The notes: generated by a model not told the origin, from the letters alone. Shown: positions 1 to 9,175, numbered from the stretch's first letter. The stretch is 51,608 bases of DNA from Xanthobacteraceae bacterium (GCA_029239875.1 JARBUD010000031.1:1-51608); one strand, 5' to 3'. Translations and numbers: made by a program.

Positions 1-75
1 GGATTTGTCGCACGGCGCTTGCCTTCGCGATGCGCCCGCGCGATTTGAAGGGCGAACATCAACGCTGGGAACATC

Positions 76-918
76 ATGGCCTCGCTTGACCCGCCCACCC
101 AACGCTATCTCGACGCGCGCGGCCGCCGGCTGGACTATGCGGGCCGTACGTTGGTTATGGGCATCCTCAACGTGACGCCGGATTCCTTCTCCGACGGCGG
201 GCGTAGCGCGGCGCTGGACGATGCCGTCGTCAACGCCCGGCGGATGGTGGCGGAGGGCGCCGACATCATCGACATCGGTGGGGAATCGACGCGGCCCGGC
301 CATACGCCAGTGTCGGCCGAGGAAGAGCAGCGGCGCGTGCTGCCGGCGGTCGAGGCGCTGGCGGACCTGCCGGTGCCGATCTCCATCGACACCCAGAAGG
401 CCGTGGTGGCCGAGGCCGCGCTGAAACGCGGCGCGGCCATCCTCAATGACATTTGGGGCCTGATGGGCGACCCGGAGATCGCGCGTGTCGCTGCAAGCTA
501 CGACGCCGGCGTGGTGGCGATGCACAACCGCTCCATCGTCGACGGCTCGGTGGACATCGTTGCCGACATCATCGGCTTCTTCGAGCAGTCGCTGGAGCGC
601 GCGGCACGGGCGGGCATCCGTCCCGAGCGCATCAGCCTCGATCCCGGCATCGGCTTCGGCAAGACCTTCGAGCAGAACCTGAAGGCGCTGGCCTCGCTGC
701 GGGAGTTCGGCCAGCTCGGCTTCCCGATCTTGCTCGGCACCTCCCGCAAGTCGCTGATCGGCAAGGTGATCGACACGGTGCCGGCCGAGCGCGTGCCGGG
801 CACCATCGCCTCCAACGTCATCGGCATCATGGCCGGCTGCGCCATCATCCGCGTCCACGACGTCGCCGCCCATGTCCAGGCGGCGCGGGTGACGGAGGCG
901 ATCCTCCATGCCGCGTGA
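76..918 (+). CDS. folP: Dihydropteroate synthase
   Basis: Condenses para-aminobenzoate with 6-hydroxymethyl-dihydropterin diphosphate to give dihydropteroate, in the cytoplasm, as part of folate synthesis; it is the sulfonamide target. The 280-aa protein has the usual length and carries the family signatures NVTPDSFSDGG (residues 32-42), GGESTRPG (68-75), DPGIGFGKT (189-197) and GTSRKS (221-226). GGGAA lies just ahead of the ATG at 76. Its last 11 bases overlap the start of folK, so the two genes are probably one transcript. Many related genomes carry folB between folP and folK, and it is absent here. Assignment is firm. Confidence 0.95.
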   Translation: MASLDPPTQRYLDARGRRLDYAGRTLVMGILNVTPDSFSDGGRSAALDDAVVNARRMVAEGADIIDIGGESTRPGHTPVSAEEEQRRVLPAVEALADLPVPISIDTQKAVVAEAALKRGAAILNDIWGLMGDPEIARVAASYDAGVVAMHNRSIVDGSVDIVADIIGFFEQSLERAARAGIRPERISLDPGIGFGKTFEQNLKALASLREFGQLGFPILLGTSRKSLIGKVIDTVPAERVPGTIASNVIGIMAGCAIIRVHDVAAHVQAARVTEAILHAA

Positions 919-1459
919 GGCGCCGCCCGAATTCTTCGTCCGCCGGCCGCGCAAGGTTGAGAAGCGCATCGCCTATCTCTGCCTCGGCTCCAATCTCGGC
1001 GACCGGGCCGGGACCATGGCCAAGGCGGTGGGGCTGATCGCCCGCACCGGGCTGAAGATCATCGCCCGTTCGTCGCTCTATGAGACGCCGCCCTGGGGCC
1101 CGGTGCCGCAGGGGCCGTATCTCAACATGGTGGTGGCGGTGGAGACCGAGCTCTCCGCACGCGAGCTGCTGAACATGCTGCTCGGTGTCGAGCATGCCTT
1201 CGGGCGCGACCGTACCCGGGAAGTGCGCTTCGGGCCGCGTACCATCGACATCGACATCCTGCTCTTCGGCGAGGACGTGATCGTCGAGCCGGATCTCGAG
1301 ATCCCGCATCCGCGCATGATGCAGCGCGCCTTCGCGCTGATCCCGCTCGCCGAGCTGGTGCCGGACCTGAAGGTGCAGGGTGTGGCGATCCGCGACGCGC
1401 TGGAGACGCTCGACCGCAGCGGCATCGTCAAGGTCGAGCCGCAGCCGGTCGGTTACTGA
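908..1459 (+). CDS. folK: 2-amino-4-hydroxy-6-hydroxymethyldihydropteridine pyrophosphokinase
   Basis: Transfers pyrophosphate from ATP to 6-hydroxymethyl-7,8-dihydropterin, producing the substrate of FolP. The 183-aa protein has GSNLGD (27-32), the ETPPWGP stretch (59-65) and the HPPK signature around residues 98-119 (FGRDRT...RTIDIDILL). About 20 residues precede the usual HPPK start (IAYLCLGSNLG), so the first part is an extension or the true start is internal, for example a TTG near 956. The ATG at 908 overlaps the end of folP by 11 bases, which suggests translational coupling. Function is firm, the start is moderately sure. Confidence 0.93.
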   Translation: MPREAPPEFFVRRPRKVEKRIAYLCLGSNLGDRAGTMAKAVGLIARTGLKIIARSSLYETPPWGPVPQGPYLNMVVAVETELSARELLNMLLGVEHAFGRDRTREVRFGPRTIDIDILLFGEDVIVEPDLEIPHPRMMQRAFALIPLAELVPDLKVQGVAIRDALETLDRSGIVKVEPQPVGY

Positions 1460-1532
1460 GGGCCCGAATGCGAAAGGCGACGGATCGCTCCGCCGCCCTT
1501 TCCGTCGCCCCTCGGGTCAGGGACGGCTGCCG

Positions 1533-1853
1533 TCAGTTGCAGACCCGCACGTTGCGGTAATAGGGCTGGCCCCAGCCGTTGTAGAAGGTCTGCGGCTGGT
1601 ACCAGCAGCGCGGCTGGTTATAGGCCTGCGCGGCGATGGCGCCGACAGCCAGGCCGCCGATGATGCCGGCGGCGACCGCAGCGCCGTTATTGCGGTAGCG
1701 CGGCGCGTAATAGTAACCGGGACCCCAGCCGGGTCCGCCCCAGCCATGGCCGCGCCCGCGCCAGCCGGCGTCGGCAGTCCCTGCAGAGGCGAGAATGGTG
1801 GCGCCCGCGAGAGCGAGCGCGGCGAGCTTGGTCGACTTGGCGAAGCGCATCAT
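1533..1853 (-). CDS. Small secreted Gly/Tyr-rich protein, unknown function
   Basis: A 106-aa protein read from the ATG at 1853, with AGGA about 6 bases upstream; the longer reading frame up to 1970 lacks a ribosome site. The N-terminus MMRFAKSTKLAALALAGAT followed by ASAGTADA is a clear Sec signal peptide. The mature part is rich in Gly, Trp and Tyr (GWRGRGHGWGGPGWGPGYYY) and holds a Gly/Ala-rich hydrophobic stretch (AAVAAGIIGGLAVGAIAAQ) then an aromatic tail with two Cys. It resembles the small glycine-zipper-like exported proteins common in Hyphomicrobiales, located in the periplasm or at the envelope. No function can be assigned. Confidence 0.75.
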   Translation of the reverse strand: MMRFAKSTKLAALALAGATILASAGTADAGWRGRGHGWGGPGWGPGYYYAPRYRNNGAAVAAGIIGGLAVGAIAAQAYNQPRCWYQPQTFYNGWGQPYYRNVRVCN

Positions 1854-2032
1854 GACGTCCTCGGTAAACTCTGCTAGTCGCTCGCGGCCGGGATTGGCCG
1901 TTGATGGACGCAAAGCTAGCCTCGTGCGGCCGAACCCAAACTGAACCGGCTGTTGCAATAGGTTCATCAATCTGAACGCATTCCAGTCTGTCCGTTCATC
2001 CGGCGTTCAGCTGGGAATGAGGGAGCGCCGTC

Positions 2033-3019
2033 TTGCCGGACTACGATAGTGAAGGTCTCGTCTCCGCCTGGAGATTCGACGGCGCCGGCGGAGGGCGGCG
2101 GATCGGCTGGGACGAGATTCATACCGGATCGCTGGACGGGCAGGGCTTCGACTGGATCAACCTGCAGCAGCTCGACCACCGGCAGCATAGCGGCTGGCTG
2201 GCGGATGGGAGCGGGATCGACCATTCTATCATCGAGTCGCTGACGGCGGCGGAGACGCGGCCGCGATGCGCGCTGTTCGACAACGGCGCGTTTCTCAATC
2301 TGCGCGGCATCAACCTGATGCCCTACTCGCTGCCCGACGAGATGCATTCCATCCGGTTCTGGGTCGAGCCGCGCCGCATCGTCTCGGTGCGCAAGCGCTC
2401 GCTCTCGGCAGTGGCGGATTTCGAGGACGCCGTCGCCCGCGGGCGGGCGCCGCGCTCGCCGGGCGAGTTCATCGCCGACCTGTCCATGCGCCTCGTCGAC
2501 CGGATGGATACGGTGATCACCGCGCTCGCCGAGCAGGCGGACGAATTGGAGGAACTGGTGCTGAGCGCCACGCTCTCCAACCTCAGCTCCAAGGTGTCGG
2601 AAGTGCGACGCGTCGCCATCATCCTACGCCGCTACATCGCCCCGCAGCGCGAGGCGCTGAACCATTTCTCGCTGGAGGATGCCGAATGGCTCTCCCCGCG
2701 CGACCGTAACCGGCTGCGCGAAGCGGCCGACCGGGTGACGCGGTTCGCCGAGGAGCTCGATTCCGTGCGCGACCGGGCGGCGGTGATCTACGATCAGATG
2801 GTGGAACGCCGTGCCGAGCAGATGAACCGCTCCATGCTGGTGCTGGCGGCGGTAACGGTCATCTTCGCCCCGCTGACGCTGATTACCGGCCTGATGGGCA
2901 TGAATGTCGAAGGTATTCCCGGCTCGCAGGATCCGAACGGCTTCTGGGCCGTAACGGTGGTGGCGGCTCTTATGGGCGTCGGTCTCGTCGCTTGGCTGCG
3001 GATGATCCGCTGGCTGTAA
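2033..3019 (+). CDS. zntB: CorA-family divalent cation transporter, ZntB-type
   Basis: A 328-aa inner-membrane protein of the 2-TM GxN family. The long N-terminal cytoplasmic domain (to about residue 265) is followed by two membrane spans with the pore signature GMN (in LMGMNVEGIPG) between them. The start GLVSAWRFDGAGG and a short loop after GMN resemble ZntB zinc transporters more than CorA magnesium channels, but substrate cannot be proven from sequence. The start is a TTG at 2033 with GGGAG nine bases upstream; no ATG fits the family N-terminus. It is transcribed divergently from the secreted protein gene at 1533-1853. Confidence 0.85.
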   Translation: MPDYDSEGLVSAWRFDGAGGGRRIGWDEIHTGSLDGQGFDWINLQQLDHRQHSGWLADGSGIDHSIIESLTAAETRPRCALFDNGAFLNLRGINLMPYSLPDEMHSIRFWVEPRRIVSVRKRSLSAVADFEDAVARGRAPRSPGEFIADLSMRLVDRMDTVITALAEQADELEELVLSATLSNLSSKVSEVRRVAIILRRYIAPQREALNHFSLEDAEWLSPRDRNRLREAADRVTRFAEELDSVRDRAAVIYDQMVERRAEQMNRSMLVLAAVTVIFAPLTLITGLMGMNVEGIPGSQDPNGFWAVTVVAALMGVGLVAWLRMIRWL

Positions 3020-3129
3020 ATTCAAATTCCTGCGCGTTCGAAAGCGGCTCTTTTCTCGCGCCGGCGGCAGACTAGATTCGCTACCGGCGGATCGTCGTGC
3101 CTGTTGCGCCGACCGTCGGAGGAACTGCC

Positions 3130-3522
3130 ATGAGGCGTTTTATCCTGTCCGGCCTTGGCGCGATGCTCGCAACGGCCCTCGGACTCGCGACGGCTGCACT
3201 CGCCCCGGCAAGTCCGGCGGCGGCCTATGAGTTCACCGGTACTTTTCCGGGCGGCAATTGCCGGCAGATGGCGGCCACGATTCCGGGCGCGCAGCTCTGG
3301 TACGGCCATTTCACCGGACGTCGTTACTCGCCCTGGAACTATAATTTCATCGAGGGCCGGACCGCCGATGGCTGCTTCCGCACCAAGGCGCAGTGCGACA
3401 ACTGGCTCTACCAATGGCGTTCAGCCTGGCAGCTCGACTTCTGGAACGACTATTGCGTGAAGGGATGGCCGCCGGCGCCGCGCGGCTGGGCTCCGCGGAC
3501 CATGGTCCCGAGTCCGAAATAG
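3130..3522 (+). CDS. Small secreted protein, unknown function
   Basis: A 130-aa protein starting at the ATG at 3130, preceded by GGAGGA at 3118-3123; an upstream GTG at 3097 is a poorer start. Residues 1 to about 36 form a signal peptide ending in a PAAA-like cleavage region. The mature protein is rich in Trp and Tyr and contains four Cys (in NCRQ, DGCF, AQCD, DYCVK) that could form two disulfides, consistent with export to the periplasm. It faces sodB across a hairpin at 3529-3552. I do not recognise a named family. Confidence 0.75.
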   Translation: MRRFILSGLGAMLATALGLATAALAPASPAAAYEFTGTFPGGNCRQMAATIPGAQLWYGHFTGRRYSPWNYNFIEGRTADGCFRTKAQCDNWLYQWRSAWQLDFWNDYCVKGWPPAPRGWAPRTMVPSPK

Positions 3523-3528
3523 CAGAAC

Positions 3529-3552
3529 GCCGCCGCCCAGCCGGGCGGCGGC
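3529..3552. terminator. Hairpin between convergent genes
   Basis: Perfect 10-bp stem GCCGCCGCCC / GGGCGGCGGC with a 4-base AGCC loop, seven bases after the secreted-protein stop and just beyond the sodB stop on the other strand. No T-run follows on either side, so it may be a weak bidirectional terminator or an mRNA 3' stabiliser. Confidence 0.6.
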
Positions 3553-3575
3553 TCGATGCACAGGTTCGGAAGGCG

Positions 3576-4172
3576 TCAGACGGCCTTGGAATAGAGCTCG
3601 GCGACGTATTCCCAGTTCACCAGGCTGTCGACGAAGGCCTTGAGGTAGTCCGGGCGGCGGTTGCGGTAGTCGATGTAGTAGGAGTGCTCCCACACGTCGA
3701 CGCCGAGGATCGGGGTCGCGCCGTGGACGAGCGGGTTCTCGCCGTTCGGGGTCTTGGTGATGACGAGCTTGCCGTCCTTGACCGCGAGCCAGGCCCAGCC
3801 GGAACCGAACTGGGTGACGCCGGCCTGGGCGAAGTCTTCCTTGAACTTCTCGACCGAGCCGAGGTCCTCGACGATCTTCTTTTCCAGCTCGCCGGGGATG
3901 GCGCCGCCACCATTCGGCTTCATCCACTTCCAGAAGTGGATGTGGTTGTAGTGCTGGCCGGCATTGTTGAAGAGGCCGGCGTTCTTGCCGTAGGAGCCCT
4001 TGACGATCTCCTCCAGCGACTTGCCTTCCCACTCGGTGCCCTTGAGCAGGTTGTTGCCGTTGGTCACGTAAGCCTGGTGGTGCTTGTCGTGATGATATTC
4101 GAGCGTCTCGCGCGACATGAAGGGCGCGAGCGCGTCGTAGGCATAGGGAAGCTCGGGAAGCGTGAAGGACAT
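3576..4172 (-). CDS. sodB: Superoxide dismutase, Fe/Mn family
   Basis: Converts superoxide to oxygen and hydrogen peroxide. The 198-aa protein matches the family length and shows the metal ligands His27 (YHHDKHH), His77 (YNHIHFW), Asp159 and His163 in DVWEHSYYIDYRN (159-171), plus FGSGWAWL (122-129). AGQ at 71-73 in front of the second His points to the iron type, as usual for alphaproteobacterial SodB; metal use cannot be settled from sequence. No signal peptide, so cytoplasmic. A 262-bp region without a gene lies upstream, in which I recognise no regulator site. Confidence 0.95.
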   Translation of the reverse strand: MSFTLPELPYAYDALAPFMSRETLEYHHDKHHQAYVTNGNNLLKGTEWEGKSLEEIVKGSYGKNAGLFNNAGQHYNHIHFWKWMKPNGGGAIPGELEKKIVEDLGSVEKFKEDFAQAGVTQFGSGWAWLAVKDGKLVITKTPNGENPLVHGATPILGVDVWEHSYYIDYRNRRPDYLKAFVDSLVNWEYVAELYSKAV

Positions 4173-4434
4173 CGAATCTGTCTCCGCGAAATGAAATCCG
4201 GCCGAACCCGGACGCGGGTACTTCCAAGGTGCGCGAGCACCGCGAAAGATCGGCGCTGATTAGATAGGTCGGTCTTGATCGGCGGACAACCGAAAGCATC
4301 GTGCGCGGCGGATTTCTTCCCCCGCCTTTGCACCGTCAAGGACATCTGCGGCGCGGCGCTTTCGTTGAAGCTGCACTAGACGTAAAGTCTCAGTGAAGAG
4401 GACCGGCCGCGAATCGGTCCGGCGGAGTTTCTTG

Positions 4435-5325
4435 ATGGGTGCAATTGTCATCGGAATCGGCGTAGCGGTTGCCGCGCTTGGTATCGTCCTCGGCGCAATT
4501 GGATACGGTTCTGCGGAGACGACTTCCGGCGCGACCCTGATGACGGTGGGCAGCACGGGTTTTGTCGGCGGACTTCTGCTGTTGGCCCTCGGCTTCATTC
4601 TGAGGGTCTTGCGCGAGATCGCGGAGAAACTCGACGGCGCGGTGCATTTCGAGCCCTATGAAGAGGAAGCGGCGGCCGGACGGGCCGATGTCACCGCGCT
4701 CGTGATCGAGGCCGAGGAATTGATGCCGGCGCCGGCGCGCTTCCCCGAAGAGGCCAGGGCACCTGCCGAGCCGCAGCGCCCCGAGTCACGGGAGGAGCCG
4801 GCTGCGCCGGCGGGCGGGCTGCCTTCGTGGTTCCGCCGCCAGCGCGCCGAGGTCGAGCCGGAGCTCGAAGCGGAATCCGCGCCAGCACACGAGCCGGAGC
4901 CCGCCTTCGAGCAGCCGCCGTTCCGGCCCGCCTCCGAGCCGGCGCGGCCGGAACCTGCGCGACGCGAGCCGCCGCCCTTCCTGCGGCAGGGCGGGCCGGG
5001 GCCGGAACGTTCGGGGCTCGGCAACATCGAGGGGGAGCCGCGTTCTCCAGAGCCTCGTGTGCCCCGTCCGCGCGAAGAGCCCGAGCCGGAGCCGAGCGCC
5101 CCGCCGGCCTTCCTCAGCGAATCCGATCTGCTCGGCGAGGAACCCGAGGAGACGCCCGCCGAGCCGGAGGTGACGGTGCTGAAGTCGGGCACCATCGGCG
5201 GCATGAGCTACAAGCTGTTCTCGGACGGCTCCATCGAGGCCGACCTGCCGGACGGCACGCTGCGCTTCGCCTCGCTGCAGGATCTGCGCGAGCATGTCGC
5301 CGGCGGCGGGCGCGGCCAGAGCTAG
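4435..5325 (+). CDS. Membrane-anchored protein with acidic Pro/Glu-rich cytoplasmic region
   Basis: A 296-aa protein, starting best at the ATG at 4435 (GGAG 7 bases upstream); a GTG at 4393 would add 14 residues. Two hydrophobic helices (about residues 2-26 and 40-57) form a hairpin anchor. Then follows a long low-complexity segment rich in Pro, Glu, Ala and Arg (about residues 75-240). A conserved-looking C-terminal module (TVLKSGTIGGMSYKLFSDGS, then DGTLRFASLQDLREHV) ends the protein. This layout, two TM plus disordered linker plus a short folded tail, recurs in Hyphomicrobiales proteins of unknown function. No catalytic motif is visible. Confidence 0.75.
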   Translation: MGAIVIGIGVAVAALGIVLGAIGYGSAETTSGATLMTVGSTGFVGGLLLLALGFILRVLREIAEKLDGAVHFEPYEEEAAAGRADVTALVIEAEELMPAPARFPEEARAPAEPQRPESREEPAAPAGGLPSWFRRQRAEVEPELEAESAPAHEPEPAFEQPPFRPASEPARPEPARREPPPFLRQGGPGPERSGLGNIEGEPRSPEPRVPRPREEPEPEPSAPPAFLSESDLLGEEPEETPAEPEVTVLKSGTIGGMSYKLFSDGSIEADLPDGTLRFASLQDLREHVAGGGRGQS

Positions 5326-5348
5326 GCAGTTCCGCTCCGAAAAGAAAA

Positions 5349-5372
5349 GGGCGCCGCGGGGCGCCCTTTTTT
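5349..5372. terminator. Bidirectional intrinsic terminator
   Basis: Stem GGGCGCC (5349-5355) / GGCGCCC (5360-5366), loop GCGG, followed by TTTTTT on the plus strand and preceded by AAAAGAAAA, which gives a U-rich tail on the minus strand. It ends both the membrane-anchored protein gene (stop at 5325) and the oligopeptidase gene (stop at 5375). Confidence 0.9.
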
Positions 5373-5374
5373 GT

Positions 5375-7477
5375 TCAACGGCCCGCGACGGCGAGCGCGA
5401 AGGCGTAGACCAGGGCGGTCTCCTCCAGCCGGTCGAAGCGGCCGGCGGCGCCCCCATGGCCCGCTTCCATATTGGTGCGCAGCAGCAGCGGCCGGTCGTC
5501 GGTCTTGAGCTCGCGCAGCCGGGCCACCCACTTCGCCGGCTCCCAATAGGTCACGCGCGGATCGGTCAGCCCGGCGAGGGCGAAGATCGCCGGATAGTCC
5601 TTTGCCGCGACGTTGTCGTAGGGCGAGTAGGCGCGGATGGTGGCGAAGGCTTCCGCATCCGTGATCGGGTTTCCCCATTCCGGCCATTCCGGCGGGGTGA
5701 GCGGCAGCGTGTCGTCGAGCATGGTGGAGAGCACGTCGACGAAGGGCACCTCGGCGACGATGCCGGCAAAGAGCTCCGGGTGCATATTGGCAACGGCGCC
5801 CATCAGCATGCCACCGGCCGAGCCGCCATGGGCGACGATGCGATCGCGAGCCACGACACGCTCGCTTGCCAGATACTCGGCGGCGGCGATGAAGTCGGAG
5901 AAGGTGTTGGTCTTCTTCGCCAGCTTGCCTTCGCGGTACCAGCGCCAGCCCTTCTCCGTGCCGCCGCGTATATGGGCGATGGCGTAGACGAAGCCGCGAT
6001 CGACCAGCGAGAGCCGGGAGGTGGAGAAACTCGCCGGGATCGAGATGCCATAGGCGCCGTAGCCGTAGAGCAGGCAGGGCGCGCTGCCGTCGAGCGGCGT
6101 GTCCTTCGTGAAGAGCAGCGAGATGGGGACGAGTTCGCCGTCCGGCGCCGGCGCCATCAGCCGGCGGGTGACGTAGCGCTTCGGATCGTGGCCCGAGGGC
6201 ACCTCCTGGCGCTTGCGCAGCACGCGGGCGCGGCTCGCCACGTCATAATCCCACACCTCGGACGGCGTGGTCATGGACGAGTAGGTGAAACGGATCTCGG
6301 TCTTGTCGAAGCCGTAGCCGGGATCGAAGCCGAGCGAATAGGCCTCCTCTGTGAAGGCGACGCTGTGCTCCGCGCCGTCGGCGAGAGCCTGCACGACGAT
6401 GCGCGGCAGGCCATCCTCTCGTTCCAGCCTCACCAGATGGTCGCGGAAGACGCTCTGCGAGAGGATCAGCCGGCCGAGCTTGTGGGGGACGAGGTCGCGC
6501 CAGCCGGCACGGCCGGGCGAGGCCAGGGGCGCCGTGACGATCTTGAAGTCCTCGGCGCCGTCGGCATTGGTCTCGATGACCAGGCTTTCGATGTCATGCA
6601 GCGAGGGGTGATGCTCGACGCCATAGCGCAGGCCTGGCTCGCGCGGCTCGACGAGGACGGGCGTGGCGAGCGGCGCCTCGAGGTCGATCAGCCACACCTC
6701 GCTGGTGTCGTGGTCGCCGCAGGAGATCTGCCCGAAGCGGCCGGACTGCGTGCGGCCAAGCGAGACGAAGAAGCCCTTGTCCGGCTCCTCATAGATGAGG
6801 ACATCCGTAGTCGGATCGGTGCCGAGGGCGTGGCGGTAGACGAAGCTCGGGCGATGCTCGGCGTCCCGGCGGATGTAATAGAGATAAGCGCCGTCGCCGC
6901 TCCACAGCACGTCGCCGGTAGTCTCGGTCACGAGGTCGGGCAGGTCGGCGCCGGCGGCGATGTCGCGGACGCGCAGCGTGTAATATTCCGAGCCCGCCTC
7001 GTCCGCCGTCCAGGCGTAGAAGCGGTGATCGGGGGATTGGCGGGCGTCGCCGAACTGGAAATAGGCCTTGCCTTCTGCGAGTGCGTCGCCGTCGAGCAGC
7101 ACCGTCTCGCCGGCCACCGCGCCGGCCGGGCGGCGGCAGATCAGCGGATGCTGGCCGCCCTCGCGGAAGCGGGTGAAATAGGCGAAGGGGCCGTCCGTCG
7201 CCGGGACGGAGGCGTCGTCCTCCTTGATCCGAGCACGCATCTCCTTCACCAGCGCCTGCCGCAGCTCGGCATCCGGGGCGAACCACGCCTCGGCGGCGGC
7301 GTTCTCCGCTTCCAGGAAGGCGCGGATGTCCGGGGCCAGCACCGACGGATCGCGCATGACCTCGCGCCAATTGTCGGCGCGAAGCCAGGCATAGGGATCG
7401 CTCAACGTCTGCCCGTGGAAGCTGCGGACCAGCGGCGAATGGGCGGGGACCTGCCCGCCGGCGGCCTCGCTCCTCAC
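5375..7477 (-). CDS. ptrB: Oligopeptidase B, S9 prolyl oligopeptidase family
   Basis: A 700-aa serine peptidase that cleaves small peptides after basic residues. An N-terminal beta-propeller region (about 60-400) starts with the family motif SDPYAWLR, and a C-terminal alpha/beta hydrolase domain carries the nucleophile serine in [10 protein letters not shown] (near residue 550), after the [15 protein letters not shown] stretch typical of this family; the catalytic His lies in EAGHGG near the C-terminus. No signal peptide, so probably cytoplasmic. Its ATG overlaps the stop of msrB by four bases, implying co-translation. A general prolyl oligopeptidase is the only alternative. Confidence 0.92.
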   Translation of the reverse strand: MRSEAAGGQVPAHSPLVRSFHGQTLSDPYAWLRADNWREVMRDPSVLAPDIRAFLEAENAAAEAWFAPDAELRQALVKEMRARIKEDDASVPATDGPFAYFTRFREGGQHPLICRRPAGAVAGETVLLDGDALAEGKAYFQFGDARQSPDHRFYAWTADEAGSEYYTLRVRDIAAGADLPDLVTETTGDVLWSGDGAYLYYIRRDAEHRPSFVYRHALGTDPTTDVLIYEEPDKGFFVSLGRTQSGRFGQISCGDHDTSEVWLIDLEAPLATPVLVEPREPGLRYGVEHHPSLHDIESLVIETNADGAEDFKIVTAPLASPGRAGWRDLVPHKLGRLILSQSVFRDHLVRLEREDGLPRIVVQALADGAEHSVAFTEEAYSLGFDPGYGFDKTEIRFTYSSMTTPSEVWDYDVASRARVLRKRQEVPSGHDPKRYVTRRLMAPAPDGELVPISLLFTKDTPLDGSAPCLLYGYGAYGISIPASFSTSRLSLVDRGFVYAIAHIRGGTEKGWRWYREGKLAKKTNTFSDFIAAAEYLASERVVARDRIVAHGGSAGGMLMGAVANMHPELFAGIVAEVPFVDVLSTMLDDTLPLTPPEWPEWGNPITDAEAFATIRAYSPYDNVAAKDYPAIFALAGLTDPRVTYWEPAKWVARLRELKTDDRPLLLRTNMEAGHGGAAGRFDRLEETALVYAFALAVAGR

Positions 7478-7911
7478 GAGGCGGCGCCCTGAGCGGCCGG
7501 CTCGTCGGCCTTGAAGCTCATCGCCACGCCGTTCATGCAGTAGCGCATGCCGGTCGGGCGCGGTCCGTCCGGGAAGACATGGCCGAGATGGGCATCACAA
7601 GTGGCGCAGCGCACCTCGATGCGGTGCATGCCGTAGGAATGGTCGTGATATTCCGTGACCGCCTCGGCATCGACAGGCTGGAAGAAGCTCGGCCAGCCGG
7701 TGCCCGATTCGAACTTGGCGTCGGAGCGGAACAGCGGCGCACCGCAGCACACGCAGCTATAGGTCCCCGGCTCCTTCTGGGACAAATGCGGGCCGGAAAA
7801 TGCACATTCGGTGCCGTGGCCACGGGTCACGCGATACTGCTCGGGGGTGAGGAGTGCGCGCCACTCCGCGTCGGTCTTCACCACCTTGGGTCGGCCGGAC
7901 GTCTGGTTCAT
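7474..7911 (-). CDS. msrB: Peptide-methionine (R)-S-oxide reductase
   Basis: Repairs methionine-R-sulfoxide in oxidised proteins. The 145-aa protein shows [10 protein letters not shown], two zinc CxxC pairs (CVCC and CATC), [10 protein letters not shown] and the catalytic cysteine in [11 protein letters not shown]. The usual motif is RYCIN(S/G), so Met for Ile is a mild variant. It is the first gene of a two-gene unit with oligopeptidase B (4-base overlap), which pairs repair of oxidised proteins with peptide clearance. Identification is firm. Confidence 0.95.
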   Translation of the reverse strand: MNQTSGRPKVVKTDAEWRALLTPEQYRVTRGHGTECAFSGPHLSQKEPGTYSCVCCGAPLFRSDAKFESGTGWPSFFQPVDAEAVTEYHDHSYGMHRIEVRCATCDAHLGHVFPDGPRPTGMRYCMNGVAMSFKADEPAAQGAAS

Positions 7912-8123
7912 GGGAAATCCCTGAGGTTTTCCGCTGAGATAATCGCCGGCCCGCCTTCCGGCAAGTGTTGAGGTCGTTCACGAAGTCTTGGCTTCGCACG
8001 TGCAGCGGCGGTGCCGTGCATACAATGCGTCGACTTGACGGATTTGAGCTTTCGCAAACAAGGCGAGAGCCTGCCCCTCTTGGGGAAGGGAACGGAATTG
8101 CGTTCAATTTTGCTCGAAAAATC

Positions 8124-8152
8124 TTGTGATCGGCTCTTTCAAAGTCTATTTA
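8124..8152 (+). promoter_or_regulatory. Possible promoter of the mucR-like gene
   Basis: The 362-bp gap between msrB and the mucR-like gene is clearly richer in A and T than its surroundings from about 8095 to 8165. TTGTGA (8124-8129), 17 bases, then TATTTA (8147-8152) is the best sigma-70-like pair I see. MucR/Ros proteins are known to bind AT-rich DNA and often their own promoters, so this tract could also be an autoregulatory target. Weak boxes, so low confidence. Confidence 0.35.
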
Positions 8153-8181
8153 TCGTCACGTATCCGGAGTGGACTGAAGAC

Positions 8182-8207
8182 GTGCGCAACGACATATCGT
8201 TGCGCAC
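8182..8207. repeat. Perfect inverted repeat in the mucR leader
   Basis: Arms GTGCGCAACGA (8182-8192) and TCGTTGCGCAC (8197-8207) are perfectly complementary over 11 bp with a CATA loop. The element sits 66 bases before the ATG of the mucR-like gene, probably inside its leader. It has no T-tail, so it is more likely an operator or mRNA structure than a terminator. Confidence 0.7.
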
Positions 8208-8273
8208 TGGGTGGATGCGAGAGGGCGCCTGCGAGCGGTGCTCAGGTTAATCGATTTCATTGAAGATTGTATC

Positions 8274-8696
8274 ATGAGCGACACCAAGGACGCCGACAGC
8301 TATATCGAACTGGCCGCCGATATCGTCTCTGCCTATGTGAGCAATAATTCGGTCTCGGCCAATGATCTGACCGCTCTTCTTGGAGAGGTGCATGGCGCGT
8401 TGTGGCGCGTGGGCAAGGGCGAGGCCGAACCCGTCGCCGAGCCGGCTAAGCCGGCCGTGCCGATCAAGCGTTCCGTGGCGCCAGACTACATTATCTGCCT
8501 CGAGGACGGCAAGAAGTTCAAGTCCCTGAAGCGGCACCTGCGTACGCAGTACAACCTCACTCCGGAAGAATATCGCGAGAAGTGGGGCCTGCCCGCTGAC
8601 TATCCGATGGTCGCGCCCAATTACGCGGCAGCGCGCTCGGCGCTCGCCAAGGAGATGGGCCTCGGCCAGCAGCGCCGCCGCGCGGCGCGTGGCTGA
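8274..8696 (+). CDS. MucR/Ros-family transcriptional regulator
   Basis: A 140-aa DNA-binding protein of the alphaproteobacterial MucR/Ros family, which silences genes for exopolysaccharide, motility and horizontally acquired DNA by binding AT-rich minor grooves. The N-terminal helical oligomerisation part (about 1-45) is followed by the single zinc-finger-like domain with Cys75 ([16 protein letters not shown]), His88 and [20 protein letters not shown] (95-114). The position after RHLRT where homologues usually have His is Gln92 (RTQYN), so zinc binding by the classic set is doubtful; zinc-free members are known. Start at 8274 gives the standard MucR N-terminus. A leader dyad lies upstream. 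Confidence 0.9.
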   Translation: MSDTKDADSYIELAADIVSAYVSNNSVSANDLTALLGEVHGALWRVGKGEAEPVAEPAKPAVPIKRSVAPDYIICLEDGKKFKSLKRHLRTQYNLTPEEYREKWGLPADYPMVAPNYAAARSALAKEMGLGQQRRRAARG

Positions 8697-8754
8697 GGCA
8701 GCCGCCCCGACTTCGCGATAAGCCGGGGCCTCGACGGAATTTGCGGTCTGCTTG

Positions 8755-9051
8755 TCAGTCAGTGCGCGGCCGCAGATGCGGACGTGTCCGGGTGGCCGCC
8801 TCTCGATCGCCCTTCATGTCCTCCGCCTCGGCCATAAGCCGGCGCAACGCCGCATGGCGGACGGCGTCGTAGCCGACGCCGCAGTGGGCGGCGCGGCGTT
8901 CTGTTCGCAGCAGCCGCCTGAGCGCTGCCTGGTGCTCCTCCCGCGTCCGCCCCAGGAAGGGACGCAGCGCTGCCGCCCGCGCGGCGATGGTGTCGTTCGG
9001 TTCCTCGGTCCGTACCGCCTGGATGCGGCGTTTTCGATGATGCGATGACAT
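8755..9051 (-). CDS. Hypothetical small basic protein
   Basis: A 98-aa frame read from ATG at 9051, with a GGGGGG stretch 5-10 bases upstream. The product is strongly basic (about 20 Arg, plus His and Lys), begins MSSHHRKRRIQ and is predicted mostly helical, without signal peptide or membrane span. No domain is recognised. It is divergent from the gafY-like gene at 9236. A comparable open frame exists on the opposite strand (8752-9048), so coding status is unsure. Confidence 0.4.
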   Translation of the reverse strand: MSSHHRKRRIQAVRTEEPNDTIAARAAALRPFLGRTREEHQAALRRLLRTERRAAHCGVGYDAVRHAALRRLMAEAEDMKGDREAATRTRPHLRPRTD

Positions 9052-9175
9052 GGACGCCCCCCGCCTGCCGGGAGTATCGGCGGGGTGGTCGGGGATGCGG
9101 ATAAATTTCCTATCTAAGGGAATGAGTCCATGAGCGTGGTAGTGTGCCATCCAGTCGTAGCGCTGAGTTCATGAT

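Noticed and set aside
5294..7492. Long plus-strand frame opposite oligopeptidase B
   Set aside because: Shadow frame; the minus-strand product has a complete S9 peptidase with catalytic motifs.
8011..8250. A gene in the msrB-mucR gap
   Set aside because: The 79-codon frame lacks a ribosome site, crosses the AT-rich tract and the leader dyad, and has no recognisable product.
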